Shown: positions 7,326 to 14,169, numbered from the stretch's first letter. The stretch: 15,059 nucleotides of DNA from DATKEG01 sp035544515 (GCA_035544515.1 DATKEG010000160.1:1-15059), one strand, 5' to 3'. The notes: generated by a model not told the origin, from the sequence alone. Program-made: numbers and translations.

Positions 7326-7601
7326 CTAGTCGCTCGACCGGAAGTAGTGGAACAGCCAGTTGAGCGACGAGAAGACGATGGCCCAGGTGGCGATGGTGGC
7401 CGTGGCCGTGTCGGCGGCGGCGAAGGTGAAGCCGAGCACGACGGCCGTCGAGGAGAGCAGCAGGAGCTTGGCCACGGAGGGCGACCGCAGCGCGCTCAGG
7501 CGCGGCCAGGGCGTGAGGTCCGCCAGGTAGCCCAGGGCCAGGAGGGCCGTCCAGCCGATCGTCCAACTGTCGACGAAGAGGTTGATCGCCTCGCGTCCCA
7601 T
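7326..7601 (-). CDS. Small hydrophobic membrane protein of unknown function, 91 aa
   Basis: I do not recognise the family. The protein begins MGREAINLFVDSW and has two or three hydrophobic segments at about residues 12-28, 43-61 and 66-86, ending in a short polar tail (HYFRSSD). The frame is open further up to 7685, but those 28 extra codons are Arg- and Pro-rich and non-hydrophobic. The ATG at 7601 has AAGGGGG a few bases upstream, so I start there. The gene directly precedes the phospholipase D gene on the same strand. It may be an accessory membrane subunit of that enzyme, but this is suggested only by position. Confidence 0.7.
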   Translation of the reverse strand: MGREAINLFVDSWTIGWTALLALGYLADLTPWPRLSALRSPSVAKLLLLSSTAVVLGFTFAAADTATATIATWAIVFSSLNWLFHYFRSSD

Positions 7602-7656
7602 CGCACCCCCTTGGCGGCGGCGCGGGGCGTGGTCTCCCCGCGCGCGCACGGGCGTG

Positions 7657-7685
7657 AAGGTAGCGGAGGCGACCGCGAGCGGCAA
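7657..7685 (-). promoter_or_regulatory. Candidate promoter for the small membrane protein / phospholipase D unit
   Basis: On the minus strand TTGCCG (7685-7680) and TACCTT (7662-7657) are separated by 17 bases. The match to consensus is partial (four and three of six). The predicted start leaves a leader of about 49 bases before the ATG at 7601, in a gap of 101 bases with no other function visible. Confidence 0.3.
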
Positions 7686-7702
7686 GACCCCCGGGTTTTA
7701 TG

Positions 7703-9307
7703 TCAGCCGCCCGTCTCGGCGCGGAGCCGGTTGCGCCACTCGCGGGCGCGCGCGTAGTCGGGCTTGAGGGCGAGGCTGCGGTCCATGAACCGCAGCGCTT
7801 CCGCCGGCTGCTGCAGGTAATACAGGCAGAGGCCCATGTTGTAGAAGGTGGCATGGTGCGGCCCCGCGATGCGCAGCGACTCCTTGTAGTAGCGCAGCGC
7901 GTCGAGCGGAACGTGCATGGCGGCGAGGATGCGGCCGATCTCGAAGGCCACGTCCACGCCCATGGGGTAGAAGTTGTCCCAGACGGCGTCCAGGGCGCGG
8001 CGCAGCTCCCACTTCACGCCCTCGCCCGCCTTGGTCGCCTCCCGCGCGATCACGGGAGCGTAGCGGACGAGGAACTGGTAGTCCCAGTCGCCGAGCTTCA
8101 GGAGGGACAGGATGAACTCCAGGGGCGGCTCGGCGTAGTCCTTGCGGATCCCGCTGCTGAGCCGGTGGTAGTCGATGGGGCTGAAGCTGGCCAGCGACTC
8201 GCGGAACGCCAGGCGCGATTCGGCGAAGGCCTCGGCGGGTCCGCCGAGCAGGAAGGCCGTCGTCTTCAGGTTGCGGTCGCGCAGGGGGAAGAGGGCGTGC
8301 CCGCCCTGCGCCTCCACGTATCGGCCGAGCGCGTGGAAGTTGACGTCCATGGAGAAGCAGTCGCCGTGCCGCACGCGGTGGGGCTCCTCCTGGCGCACGA
8401 TCTCCTCGAAGCCGGTCACCCCCTTGTCGGCGCTCACCAGGAGCAGGCGGCCGCCGGACAGCCGCGCCAGGTTGTCCAGGCAGCGTATCGCCCCGATGGG
8501 CACGAGCACGGCGGTGTCGCCCAGGCGGTCGCGGTACTCGTGGAGCAGCGCGTCGAGCGCGGGCTCGCCGTAATAGCGCTCCGGGGCCGGGCGCTGGCTG
8601 TAGCGGGTGGTGAGCCGCCCCAGCGCGCGCGGGTCGGCGAGGTCGGGCTCGTCCTGGCTGGAGAGGGTCGTGACCAGCCCTTCGTGGAGCGCGCCCTCCT
8701 TCACGAAGAAGAGGTCCTGGCGGGTGGAGTCGAACGCGTAGTTGGCCAGGACGGCCAGGGGATTCGCCACCGCTCCGGGCGAGAGCACGGCGCCCGAGCG
8801 CAGGAGCCGGACCTCGGAGTCGCTCTCCAGGTCGAAGAGCGCGAAATCGAGCCGTCCGCTCTCGAGGAACGGGGCGAAGCGCTCGTTGCCCTGCCAGGCA
8901 GCGATGTTCGCCTCGGGCAGGTCGGTCATGACGTAACGGAGGTCGATCTCGCCCAGGGCCGGCAGCTCGTCGCGAAGGGCCTGTAGCTTCTTCAGGAACA
9001 GGAACGCGAAGTGCCCGGATCCGGCGGCCAGCTCCAGCACGTAGAGGGGACGGGAACGGTCCACCTGTCCGGCGGCGAGCAGGTCACGCAGCCAGCCCAC
9101 CACCATGCGGGCGTAGGCGCGCGCGATGAACGAGTTGCTGGTCACGTACCAGGGCAGCTCCCCCGAGGTCCAGGCCGACGTGCCCCGGCGGCGGTAGAAC
9201 TCGCGCTGCAGGGGCCAGATGAGCGAGTCGGACAGGCGGCGGTCCCGCTCGAGCGTGACGCGCGCCTCGGGCGTCTTGGGCGGCTCGGGCCGCGTGGCCT
9301 GGGACAT
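7703..9307 (-). CDS. SAM-dependent methyltransferase-like protein with C-terminal TPR repeats, 534 aa
   Basis: The N-terminal two thirds look like a class I methyltransferase. LYVLELAAGSGHFAFLFLKKL (residues 88-108) is a motif I glycine loop, and YVMTDLPEANIAAW (125-138) is the following acidic strand. The layout recalls MidA/NDUFAF7-like methyltransferases, but I am not certain of that family. The C-terminal 65 residues carry about two tetratricopeptide repeats (DALRYYKESLRIAG; FYNMGLCLYYLQQPAEALRFMDRSLALKP), suggesting that it binds a protein partner. The substrate is unknown. The ATG at 9307 is chosen because the protein similarity starts after it and a -10-like TATGCT lies just upstream. 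The frame stays open far upstream, but that part is antisense or out-of-frame coding of the SRAP gene. It lies 50 bases downstream of the SRAP gene on the same strand. Confidence 0.8.
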   Translation of the reverse strand: MSQATRPEPPKTPEARVTLERDRRLSDSLIWPLQREFYRRRGTSAWTSGELPWYVTSNSFIARAYARMVVGWLRDLLAAGQVDRSRPLYVLELAAGSGHFAFLFLKKLQALRDELPALGEIDLRYVMTDLPEANIAAWQGNERFAPFLESGRLDFALFDLESDSEVRLLRSGAVLSPGAVANPLAVLANYAFDSTRQDLFFVKEGALHEGLVTTLSSQDEPDLADPRALGRLTTRYSQRPAPERYYGEPALDALLHEYRDRLGDTAVLVPIGAIRCLDNLARLSGGRLLLVSADKGVTGFEEIVRQEEPHRVRHGDCFSMDVNFHALGRYVEAQGGHALFPLRDRNLKTTAFLLGGPAEAFAESRLAFRESLASFSPIDYHRLSSGIRKDYAEPPLEFILSLLKLGDWDYQFLVRYAPVIAREATKAGEGVKWELRRALDAVWDNFYPMGVDVAFEIGRILAAMHVPLDALRYYKESLRIAGPHHATFYNMGLCLYYLQQPAEALRFMDRSLALKPDYARAREWRNRLRAETGG

Positions 9308-9313
9308 CGCCCA

Positions 9314-9319
9314 AGCATA
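9314..9319 (-). promoter_or_regulatory. -10-like hexamer (TATGCT) six bases before the methyltransferase-like gene
   Basis: On the minus strand CAG-TATGCT is followed by six bases and then the ATG at 9307. The first start base would coincide with the A of the start codon, and no ribosome-binding site is visible. This suggests a leaderless transcript independent of the upstream SRAP gene. Confidence 0.45.
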
Positions 9320-9357
9320 CTGAATGCGGCCGCCCACGGCAGACGTAGCGCGGCCGG

Positions 9358-10074
9358 TCAGAACAGCGTCCGCTGGTGCGGCTGTGCGTCGAGGTCGACC
9401 GGGTCGAGCAGCGACGGGTCGTCGTTGTGGGGGCTGTTGACGCGGGGCGAGACCGGGATCGCCACCATCTCCTCCGCGGGATACGGGCGCAGGAGCGCAC
9501 GCAAGCGGGCGGGGTCGGTCACGGCCGGGTCGAGCCACAGGGAGTAGTCGGCGGCAGGGAGCACGAGCGGCATGCGGTCGTGCAGCCGCGCGACCAGCTC
9601 GTTGGCGGGCGTGGTAAGGATCGCGCACGACTCGATGGCGTCCGGTCCGCCCGCGCCGGTGGGCGGCCGCCAGCGGTCCCACACCGCGGCCAGCCCCATC
9701 GGCCTCCCGTCGCGCCGCCTCAGCAGGTAGGGCTGCCGGCCGCGACCGGCACGCCGCCACTCGTAGAAGCCGGTGGCGGGGACGAGGCATCGCCGCTCGC
9801 GGAAGGGGTCGCGGAACGCGGCGCGCGTCCTCGCCGTCTCCGAGCGGGCGTTGATCAGCCGCGCACCGACGGCCGGGTCGGCGGCCCAGTGCGGCACGAG
9901 TCCGAAGCGCAGCAGGCCCAGGCGGCGCCTGCCGGTGGCGGGGTGGACGCGCACGGCCGGCATGGGCTGGGTCGGCGCGATGTTGTAGCGCGGGACGACC
10001 GCGGGCGGCTCGTCCAGCGCGAACGCCTCGGCCAGCTCTTCCGGCGTGGCGGTGAGGCTGGTGCGGCCGCACAC
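9358..10074 (-). CDS. SRAP-family abasic-site DNA-protein crosslinking protein (YedK/HMCES-like), 238 aa
   Basis: Members of this family protect abasic sites in single-stranded DNA by forming a covalent thiazolidine crosslink through Cys2 at the mature N-terminus. All key residues are present: Cys2 (MCGR), Asn31 in RYNIAPTQ, Asn75 and Glu79 in NARSET, Glu105 in GFYEW, and His165 in LHDRMP. The length is typical. Because the active Cys must be exposed after Met removal, the GTG at 10074 is fixed as the start even though it has no strong ribosome site. The gene begins four bases after the stop of the receiver-domain gene and is therefore probably translated from the same mRNA. Linkage of SRAP to an SOS operon is common in other bacteria, but I see no LexA box here. 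Confidence 0.95.
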   Translation of the reverse strand: MCGRTSLTATPEELAEAFALDEPPAVVPRYNIAPTQPMPAVRVHPATGRRRLGLLRFGLVPHWAADPAVGARLINARSETARTRAAFRDPFRERRCLVPATGFYEWRRAGRGRQPYLLRRRDGRPMGLAAVWDRWRPPTGAGGPDAIESCAILTTPANELVARLHDRMPLVLPAADYSLWLDPAVTDPARLRALLRPYPAEEMVAIPVSPRVNSPHNDDPSLLDPVDLDAQPHQRTLF

Positions 10075-10078
10075 GGCG

Positions 10079-10477
10079 TCAGCGAGCCGGCACGGCCAGC
10101 CGGGCGACCGCGTCCACCACGCGGTCGGGCTCGACGGGCTTGCTCAGGTAGGTCTGGAAGCCGGCGCCGAGCGCGCGGTCGCGGTCCTCGGCGTAGGCGC
10201 GCGCCGTCAACGCCACCGCGGGCAGGTGCCGGCCTTCCTCCGCGGGCAGCGCGCGCACGCGGGCGATGAGCGAGTAGCCGTCCTCCCCCGGCATCGAGAG
10301 GTCCGAGACGAGCACGTGCGGCCGGAACTCGCGCACGAGGGCCAGTCCCTGCGGCGCCGTCCGCACGCCGCGGGCCTCCGCGCCGTGCAGCGTCAGGATC
10401 AGGCACATCGTGTCGAGCGAGTCGGCGTCGTCGTCCACGAGGAGGACGCGCAGGCCGTCGAGGCGCTTGCCACCCAT
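10079..10477 (-). CDS. Stand-alone response-regulator receiver domain protein, 132 aa
   Basis: This is a CheY-like receiver without any output domain. Phosphorylation-site residues are complete: the acidic cluster Asp15-Asp17 (LLVDDDADS), phospho-acceptor Asp59 (VLVSDLSMPGEDG), Thr91 (ALTARAY) and Lys113 (YLSKPVEP). The sequence style, with LSKPVEPDRVVDAVARLA at the end, resembles receivers of hybrid histidine kinases, so it is probably a phosphorelay intermediate or an adaptor. No histidine kinase is encoded in the window. It sits three bases after the SGNH-hydrolase stop and four bases before the SRAP start, so the three form one transcription unit. Confidence 0.93.
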   Translation of the reverse strand: MGGKRLDGLRVLLVDDDADSLDTMCLILTLHGAEARGVRTAPQGLALVREFRPHVLVSDLSMPGEDGYSLIARVRALPAEEGRHLPAVALTARAYAEDRDRALGAGFQTYLSKPVEPDRVVDAVARLAVPAR

Positions 10478-10480
10478 GAT

Positions 10481-11713
10481 TCAGGATAACCCGCCGGCCG
10501 GCGGCGCGGACGGGCCGGTTCCGCTCTCCCTGGCGGCGCCGGCCCACCAGTCGGCGAGGAGGGTCGCCACGAAGGCGTAGCCTTCCGGCCGCATGTGGTT
10601 GTCGTAATCCCAGTAGAGGCGCCGGCCGGCCTCTTCCTCGCGGCGTAGCGGCGGCGTGAGGTCGAGGAAGGGGACCTCGAGCGCGCGGCACGCCTCGCCG
10701 AGGGCCGCGGCCTGGCGCTGGTACTCGGGCCCGGTCAGCGACTCCGCCGGCTTGATGACGGCGTAGCGCCGCGCGAAGGACATGTAGTAGTCGGAGACCT
10801 GGAGGGAGTGGGGGAGGTAGGCGACGCGCAGTGCCGCGCCGTGCGCGCGCGCGAGGTCGCGCGCCGCCCTCAGGTGCGGAGCGGCGTCGGCCGCGGCGAG
10901 CAGGTCCAACGCCGACCGCTCGAGGTGGTCGGCGAGGTACGGGTTGAGTGCTCCCCGGCGCATGGCATCGAGGAGCGCGGGCTCGACCAAGGGCTCGTAG
11001 CCCGCCGCCCGGCCCGTGAGCGGGTTGGTGGGATCGGGGACGGGCCCGAAGAAGGGAAACGGCGCGGTGTGCCAGCGCCGGGGGACCGCCGCTCCCCGCC
11101 ACGCGCGCAGGGCCACGTGGGCCGGCCGAGGCAGCCATCGCTTGAAGTACACCGGCCGCCAGGGCTCGCGGAGCCACCGCGCGTCGAAGGGCGGCGGCGG
11201 AAGATCGTTGGCGTAAAGGACGAGGATGACCGCCCGCGGCCGGAAGAGGGGCACGGCGGCGGCCAGCAGCCGGAGTTGGTGCGCCAGGCCGGTGCCGCCG
11301 ATGCCCAGGTTCATGGCCTCCACGGCGTGGGTGGGCGGCACCGCGCGGGCGAACGCCCGCGGTATCGTGGCGTCGTCGGGCGCCATGACGCCCTCCACGA
11401 AGCTGTCGCCCACGAACATGACGCGGGCGGCGCGGGCCGGCGGACGCACGCACCAGGTGGACGCGTCGCGGAAGCCGTAGAGGTTCAGGGCGTGGACGAA
11501 CGACGCGCGGTCGGGCTCCGACGCCCAGCGAAACGACGCGTTCATCAGCTGCGGCCGGCGGAGCCGGAACTCCGGGGGCACCTCCGAATAGTCCATGCGG
11601 TTCAGGTTGGACACCTGCGGGAGCGGGAAGACCGCGCGGAACACCACCTCGCCGGCGAGGAGCGCGGCGACCACGAGCAGCGCGGTGAAGACGGACGTGC
11701 GGGGCGGTCGCAT
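10481..11713 (-). CDS. Membrane-anchored SGNH/GDSL-type hydrolase, 410 aa
   Basis: The protein has an N-terminal signal anchor (about residues 8-28) and an SGNH-fold domain on the outer face of the membrane. Block I is FVGDSFVEG with the nucleophile Ser104, block II is NLGIGGTG (about 135-142), block III is VLYAND with Asn169, and the C-terminal block is DYDNHMRPEGY with Asp371 and His373. These are the four conserved blocks of SGNH esterases or acetyl-ester hydrolases. The long insert between blocks III and V resembles AlgX/AlgJ-like and other polysaccharide-modifying SGNH proteins, so acetylation or deacetylation of an envelope glycan is possible; that is an inference. It is the first gene of a unit with the receiver and SRAP genes. 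The ATG at 11713 is followed directly by basic residues and the anchor. Confidence 0.88.
   Translation of the reverse strand: MRPPRTSVFTALLVVAALLAGEVVFRAVFPLPQVSNLNRMDYSEVPPEFRLRRPQLMNASFRWASEPDRASFVHALNLYGFRDASTWCVRPPARAARVMFVGDSFVEGVMAPDDATIPRAFARAVPPTHAVEAMNLGIGGTGLAHQLRLLAAAVPLFRPRAVILVLYANDLPPPPFDARWLREPWRPVYFKRWLPRPAHVALRAWRGAAVPRRWHTAPFPFFGPVPDPTNPLTGRAAGYEPLVEPALLDAMRRGALNPYLADHLERSALDLLAAADAAPHLRAARDLARAHGAALRVAYLPHSLQVSDYYMSFARRYAVIKPAESLTGPEYQRQAAALGEACRALEVPFLDLTPPLRREEEAGRRLYWDYDNHMRPEGYAFVATLLADWWAGAARESGTGPSAPPAGGLS
10483..10488 (-). promoter_or_regulatory. -10-like hexamer (TATCCT) inside the end of the SGNH-hydrolase gene
   Basis: TATCCT overlaps the last codons of the upstream gene and ends five bases before the receiver-gene ATG. 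It could drive a short, nearly leaderless transcript of the receiver and SRAP genes. The ATG has no ribosome site, which gives weak support. No -35 box is evident. Confidence 0.3.
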
Positions 11714-11756
11714 GCGGTGGCGGGGGCGAGCGTATCAGACCCGCGGCCAGGGGGGG

Positions 11757-11786
11757 TTGACAGGGCGGCCCCGGGTAGCGTCTTGT
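11757..11786 (+). promoter_or_regulatory. Candidate promoter for the exported dioxygenase-like gene
   Basis: A perfect TTGACA is seen at 11757-11762. With 18 bases of spacing the -10 would be TCTTGT (11781-11786). A better-looking TAGCGT (11776-11781) is only 13 bases away. The predicted start lies about 18 bases before the ATG at 11811. Confidence 0.4.
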
Positions 11787-11810
11787 CGTGGGGGGGGACG
11801 GAGGAAAGGC

Positions 11811-12386
11811 ATGTCCAACGTTCTGTTCGGTGGCCGGCGTGGCCGCGGCGCCTGGGTGGCGGTCCTGTCGCTGGCGACGGCGGGCGTCGCGGTCGCGCAG
11901 CGCGCGCGACCGGAGCGTCCGGCCACGATGTCGTGGCAAGCGACGCTCGTCCCGCCGGGGGAGCCCGGCGACGCGCTCGTCGTCTCGGGCACCGTCTTCG
12001 CGGCCGACGGCACCACACCCGTCCCCGGTGTCGTGGTGTACGCGTACCAGGCCGACGCCCGGGGGCTCTACACGAACGACGGCCGGCCCGGCGTCCCGCG
12101 GCTCCACGGGTGGATGCGCACCGACGATCGCGGCCGCTACGAGTTCAGCACCATCCGGCCCGCGGCCTACCCCGGCCAGACCGTGGCCGCGCACATCCAC
12201 ATGAGCGTCGCCGCCGGCGGCCGCGAGCGGACGATCGACGACGTCCGCTTCGACGAGGACCCGCTCCTGACCGCCTCGATGCGGCAGCGGATGGTGACGG
12301 AAGGCCCGTTCGCGACGCTCTGTCGTGCCGAGCGCGACGCCTCGGGCGCGCGCCGCTGCACGAGGAACGTCCGGCTCGCTCCCTGA
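11811..12386 (+). CDS. Exported intradiol ring-cleavage dioxygenase-like protein, 191 aa
   Basis: The mature part matches the catalytic beta-sandwich of intradiol (catechol/protocatechuate 3,4-) dioxygenases, Fe(III) enzymes that open aromatic rings between two hydroxyl groups. All four expected iron ligands can be placed: Tyr87 (YQADARGLY), Tyr120 (IRPAAYPG), and His128 and His130 (AAHIHMSV). It is shorter than cytoplasmic PcaG/PcaH and lacks the linker domain of catechol 1,2-dioxygenases. Residues 1-30 are an export signal ending AGVAVAQ. An Arg-Arg pair precedes the hydrophobic core, but the Tat consensus is imperfect. Start ATG 11811 has GGAGG six bases upstream; the longer open frame back to 11595 is antisense to the SGNH gene. 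The substrate may be an extracellular aromatic or lignin fragment, but this is inferred only. Confidence 0.87.
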   Translation: MSNVLFGGRRGRGAWVAVLSLATAGVAVAQRARPERPATMSWQATLVPPGEPGDALVVSGTVFAADGTTPVPGVVVYAYQADARGLYTNDGRPGVPRLHGWMRTDDRGRYEFSTIRPAAYPGQTVAAHIHMSVAAGGRERTIDDVRFDEDPLLTASMRQRMVTEGPFATLCRAERDASGARRCTRNVRLAP

Positions 12387-12398
12387 GCCGTCAGGGAG
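12379..12398. terminator. Perfect 8-bp hairpin shared by two convergent stop codons
   Basis: CTCCCTGA and TCAGGGAG form a perfect stem with a GCCG loop. The stop of the dioxygenase-like gene (12384-12386) lies in the left arm and the stop of the site-2 protease (12391-12393 on the minus strand) lies in the right arm. It can act in both directions. No U-run follows, so termination may be weak or work by transcript stabilisation. Confidence 0.5.
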
Positions 12399-13095
12399 GG
12401 TCGCGGCCCGGGGGAGGCGGAGGATCCGGGGGAGCGGCGGCGACCGCGGCCTCGCCGGCGCCCTCCGCCCGCAGGCCCTGGACGTTCGTGTAGACGAAGA
12501 GTGCGCACAGCGCGGCCGCGATGAAGGCGCCGGCCGTCACGGCCAGGGCGGCCACGCCGAGGGCCACGACCATGGAAAGGTAGCGGGCGGCGCGCCGGCC
12601 GCCCGTCCCGAAGAGGCCTTCGAGTCCCGCGGCCATGATCGCTCCGCCGTCGAGCGGCAGCATCGGGACCAGGTTGAACACGCCCCATCCCAGGTTCACC
12701 CAGACGAAGTAGCCGAGAACGACGCCGGCGGGACCGGTGTCGGTGCCCAGGCCGGTCGCGATCCCGGCGACCCAGGCCGTCAGGCCCAGGGCGAGGCCCA
12801 CGCCCGGGCCGGCCGCCGACGTGGCGATGCGCTTCGCGGGAGATAGCGGGCCGCGCTGGCGCCAGAAGGTCACGCCGCCCATCCCGTGCAGGGCGATGCG
12901 CGGCGCCTGCCCGAACGCCCTCGCGGTGAGCGCGTGTCCCAGCTCGTGCAGGAGCACGCCGGCGAACGCCACGGCGACCCAGGCGACGGCCAGGGCCGGG
13001 TGGTCGCCGCCTCCCGGCCGGAGGAGCACGACGATCAGGAAGAAGAAGAGGCTGACCTGGACCGGGATGCCGAAGAGGCGGAATTGCATTTCCAT
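12391..13095 (-). CDS. Site-2 protease family (peptidase M50) membrane metalloprotease, 234 aa
   Basis: This is a polytopic zinc protease of the M50/S2P family, which cuts within membranes, for example anti-sigma factors. The zinc site is HELGH (His50, Glu51, His54) in the second hydrophobic segment, and the third ligand is Asp149 in NLVPMLPLDGG (141-151). No PDZ or CBS domain is present, so it is of the small SpoIVFB-like or Rip-like type. The C-terminal 20 residues are a Pro- and Asp-rich tail. The ATG at 13095 has AGGAAG upstream; the gene begins three bases after the stop of the 177-aa gene, so the two are co-transcribed. No sigma or anti-sigma factor is visible, so the substrate is unknown. 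Confidence 0.93.
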   Translation of the reverse strand: MEMQFRLFGIPVQVSLFFFLIVVLLRPGGGDHPALAVAWVAVAFAGVLLHELGHALTARAFGQAPRIALHGMGGVTFWRQRGPLSPAKRIATSAAGPGVGLALGLTAWVAGIATGLGTDTGPAGVVLGYFVWVNLGWGVFNLVPMLPLDGGAIMAAGLEGLFGTGGRRAARYLSMVVALGVAALAVTAGAFIAAALCALFVYTNVQGLRAEGAGEAAVAAAPPDPPPPPGRDPP

Positions 13096-13098
13096 GGG

Positions 13099-13632
13099 CT
13101 ACTTCCTGCGCGGCGCGGCCTTGCGCGGCGCGCGCTGCCGCCGGGCTTCCCAGAAGCGGTCCATCTCGCCCTGGGAGGCCGCGAGGGCCATGGCGATCAG
13201 CCGCGCGCGCTCGATGTCCGGCGCACCCTCGCCGAGCGCCCGGGCGACCTGCACCGCGAGCGCCTTGAGCGGATCGTCCTTGGCGGCGGAGATTGCGCGC
13301 GGCGACACGCTGAACGGCGCCGAGAGGAGAGAGCCCAACGCCTCGGCCGCGCCCTGCCTGTCCGGATCCGGGGGAGGTGGCGCCGGCGCCGTGTCCTTCC
13401 GGCTGCGCCGGGCGGCCTCCTCTCGCGCGGCTCCGACCTCGCGGCCGAGGCGGCGGATGGATTCGATCAGGCGCGGCACCGCGCGGAACACCCTCTCCGA
13501 GGCCTCGTCGGGCCGCACCCAGGCGCGCCCGTCGCGGCCCTGCTCGAGCTGGAACGAGATCGCGGAGCCGGGCGGGGCCAGCCGCTGAAGCTCGTCCAGC
13601 TCGCCGTCGTCCACCGTGTCCCGATCGGCCAT
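13099..13632 (-). CDS. Soluble protein of unknown function next to the site-2 protease, 177 aa
   Basis: I do not recognise the family. The N-terminal part (about 1-75) is mixed alpha/beta, with GSAISFQLEQGRDGRAWVRP and then a helix of charged residues (SIRRLGREVGAAREEAARR). A Pro-rich linker (82-90) follows, then a helical region around residues 95-160 and a strongly basic tail (RRQRAPRKAAPRRK). No signal peptide or membrane segment is visible. The ATG at 13632 has a strong GGAGGGAGG six bases upstream and is preferred over a long upstream open frame that is antisense to the DUF2231 gene. It is the first gene of a two-gene unit with the protease, for which it could be a regulator or client; that is guesswork. 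Confidence 0.7.
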   Translation of the reverse strand: MADRDTVDDGELDELQRLAPPGSAISFQLEQGRDGRAWVRPDEASERVFRAVPRLIESIRRLGREVGAAREEAARRSRKDTAPAPPPPDPDRQGAAEALGSLLSAPFSVSPRAISAAKDDPLKALAVQVARALGEGAPDIERARLIAMALAASQGEMDRFWEARRQRAPRKAAPRRK

Positions 13633-13650
13633 GACGCCTCCCTCCGGGTG

Positions 13651-13669
13651 TCCAAATTGGTACATTGGA
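13651..13669. promoter_or_regulatory. AT-rich inverted repeat in a divergent promoter region (possible operator)
   Basis: TCCAA and TTGGA stand as an inverted repeat nine bases apart, and the left part forms the palindrome CCAAATTGG, giving three TTGG-type half sites in 19 bases. The segment is unusually AT-rich for this genome and lies between the divergent 177-aa and DUF2231 genes. A TACATT (13661-13666) inside it could be the -10 of the rightward promoter, so a bound protein would block it. Confidence 0.35.
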
Positions 13670-13701
13670 ATGATCTCGCATCTCGCGGGGCGGAGGACAC
13701 C

Positions 13702-14169
13702 ATGAACACTCCCGCCAGCATCGGGCGCCATCCCGTCCATCCCATGCTCGTCTCGCTGCCGATCGGACTGTGGACGTTCTCCCTGGTGAGCGATCTCGTC
13801 TACCGGTTCGGCGGGGGAGCCGAGGTCTGGGACTCCGTCGCCTTCTATACGCTCGCCGGGGGCGTCGCCGGCGCGTTGCTGGCCGCGGTGCCGGGGTTCA
13901 TCGACCTGCTCGCGCTGCCGGCGGGCAAGGTGAAGAAGGTCGCGGTGGCGCACATGGCCGCCAACCTCGGCGCGGTGGTCCTCTTCGCGGTGAACCTCGG
14001 GCTGCGGCTCAACGCGGCGCCCGGCGCCGCCGTCCCCGTCCTGCTCTCGGCGATCGGCATCGCCTTGCTCGGCGTCGCGGGCTGGCTCGGCGGGGAGCTG
14101 GTGTACGTGCACGGCGTGGGCGTGCAGCCCGCGCCGGACCGCGCGCCGGGCTCATCGCCCCACCCGTGA
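13702..14169 (+). CDS. DUF2231-family membrane protein, 155 aa
   Basis: The protein has the DUF2231 signature: HPVHPMLVSLPIG near the N-terminus (His10 and His13) followed by four hydrophobic segments at about residues 15-35, 48-70, 85-105 and 112-135, with short polar links. The family is a small integral membrane protein of unknown function, sometimes with a haem- or cytochrome-related context. The length is typical. The ATG at 13702 has GGAGG five bases upstream; the frame stays open leftward, but that part is antisense to the 177-aa gene. It is divergent from the site-2 protease unit and lies before the GYF_2-like gene. Confidence 0.88.
   Translation: MNTPASIGRHPVHPMLVSLPIGLWTFSLVSDLVYRFGGGAEVWDSVAFYTLAGGVAGALLAAVPGFIDLLALPAGKVKKVAVAHMAANLGAVVLFAVNLGLRLNAAPGAAVPVLLSAIGIALLGVAGWLGGELVYVHGVGVQPAPDRAPGSSPHP

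Noticed and set aside
9308..10072. An N-terminal extension of the methyltransferase-like frame up to 10072
   Set aside because: The extension lies in a shifted frame of the SRAP gene on the same strand and carries no domain; the SRAP frame has all active residues.
9300..10500. A LexA/SOS box near the SRAP gene
   Set aside because: No CTGT-N8-ACAG or similar site is seen upstream of the SRAP, receiver or methyltransferase-like genes.
11776..11781. TAGCGT as the -10 partner of TTGACA at 11757
   Set aside because: The spacer would be 13 bases, too short for a sigma70-type promoter.
9855..12200. A 781-codon minus-strand open frame across four genes
   Set aside because: It overlaps the receiver, SGNH and dioxygenase-like genes in other frames and shows only Arg/Pro/Ala-rich sequence, the usual by-product of high GC content.
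12886..13701. Long leftward extension of the DUF2231 frame
   Set aside because: The 272 extra codons are antisense to the protease and 177-aa genes; a strong ribosome site precedes the ATG at 13702 and the family starts there.
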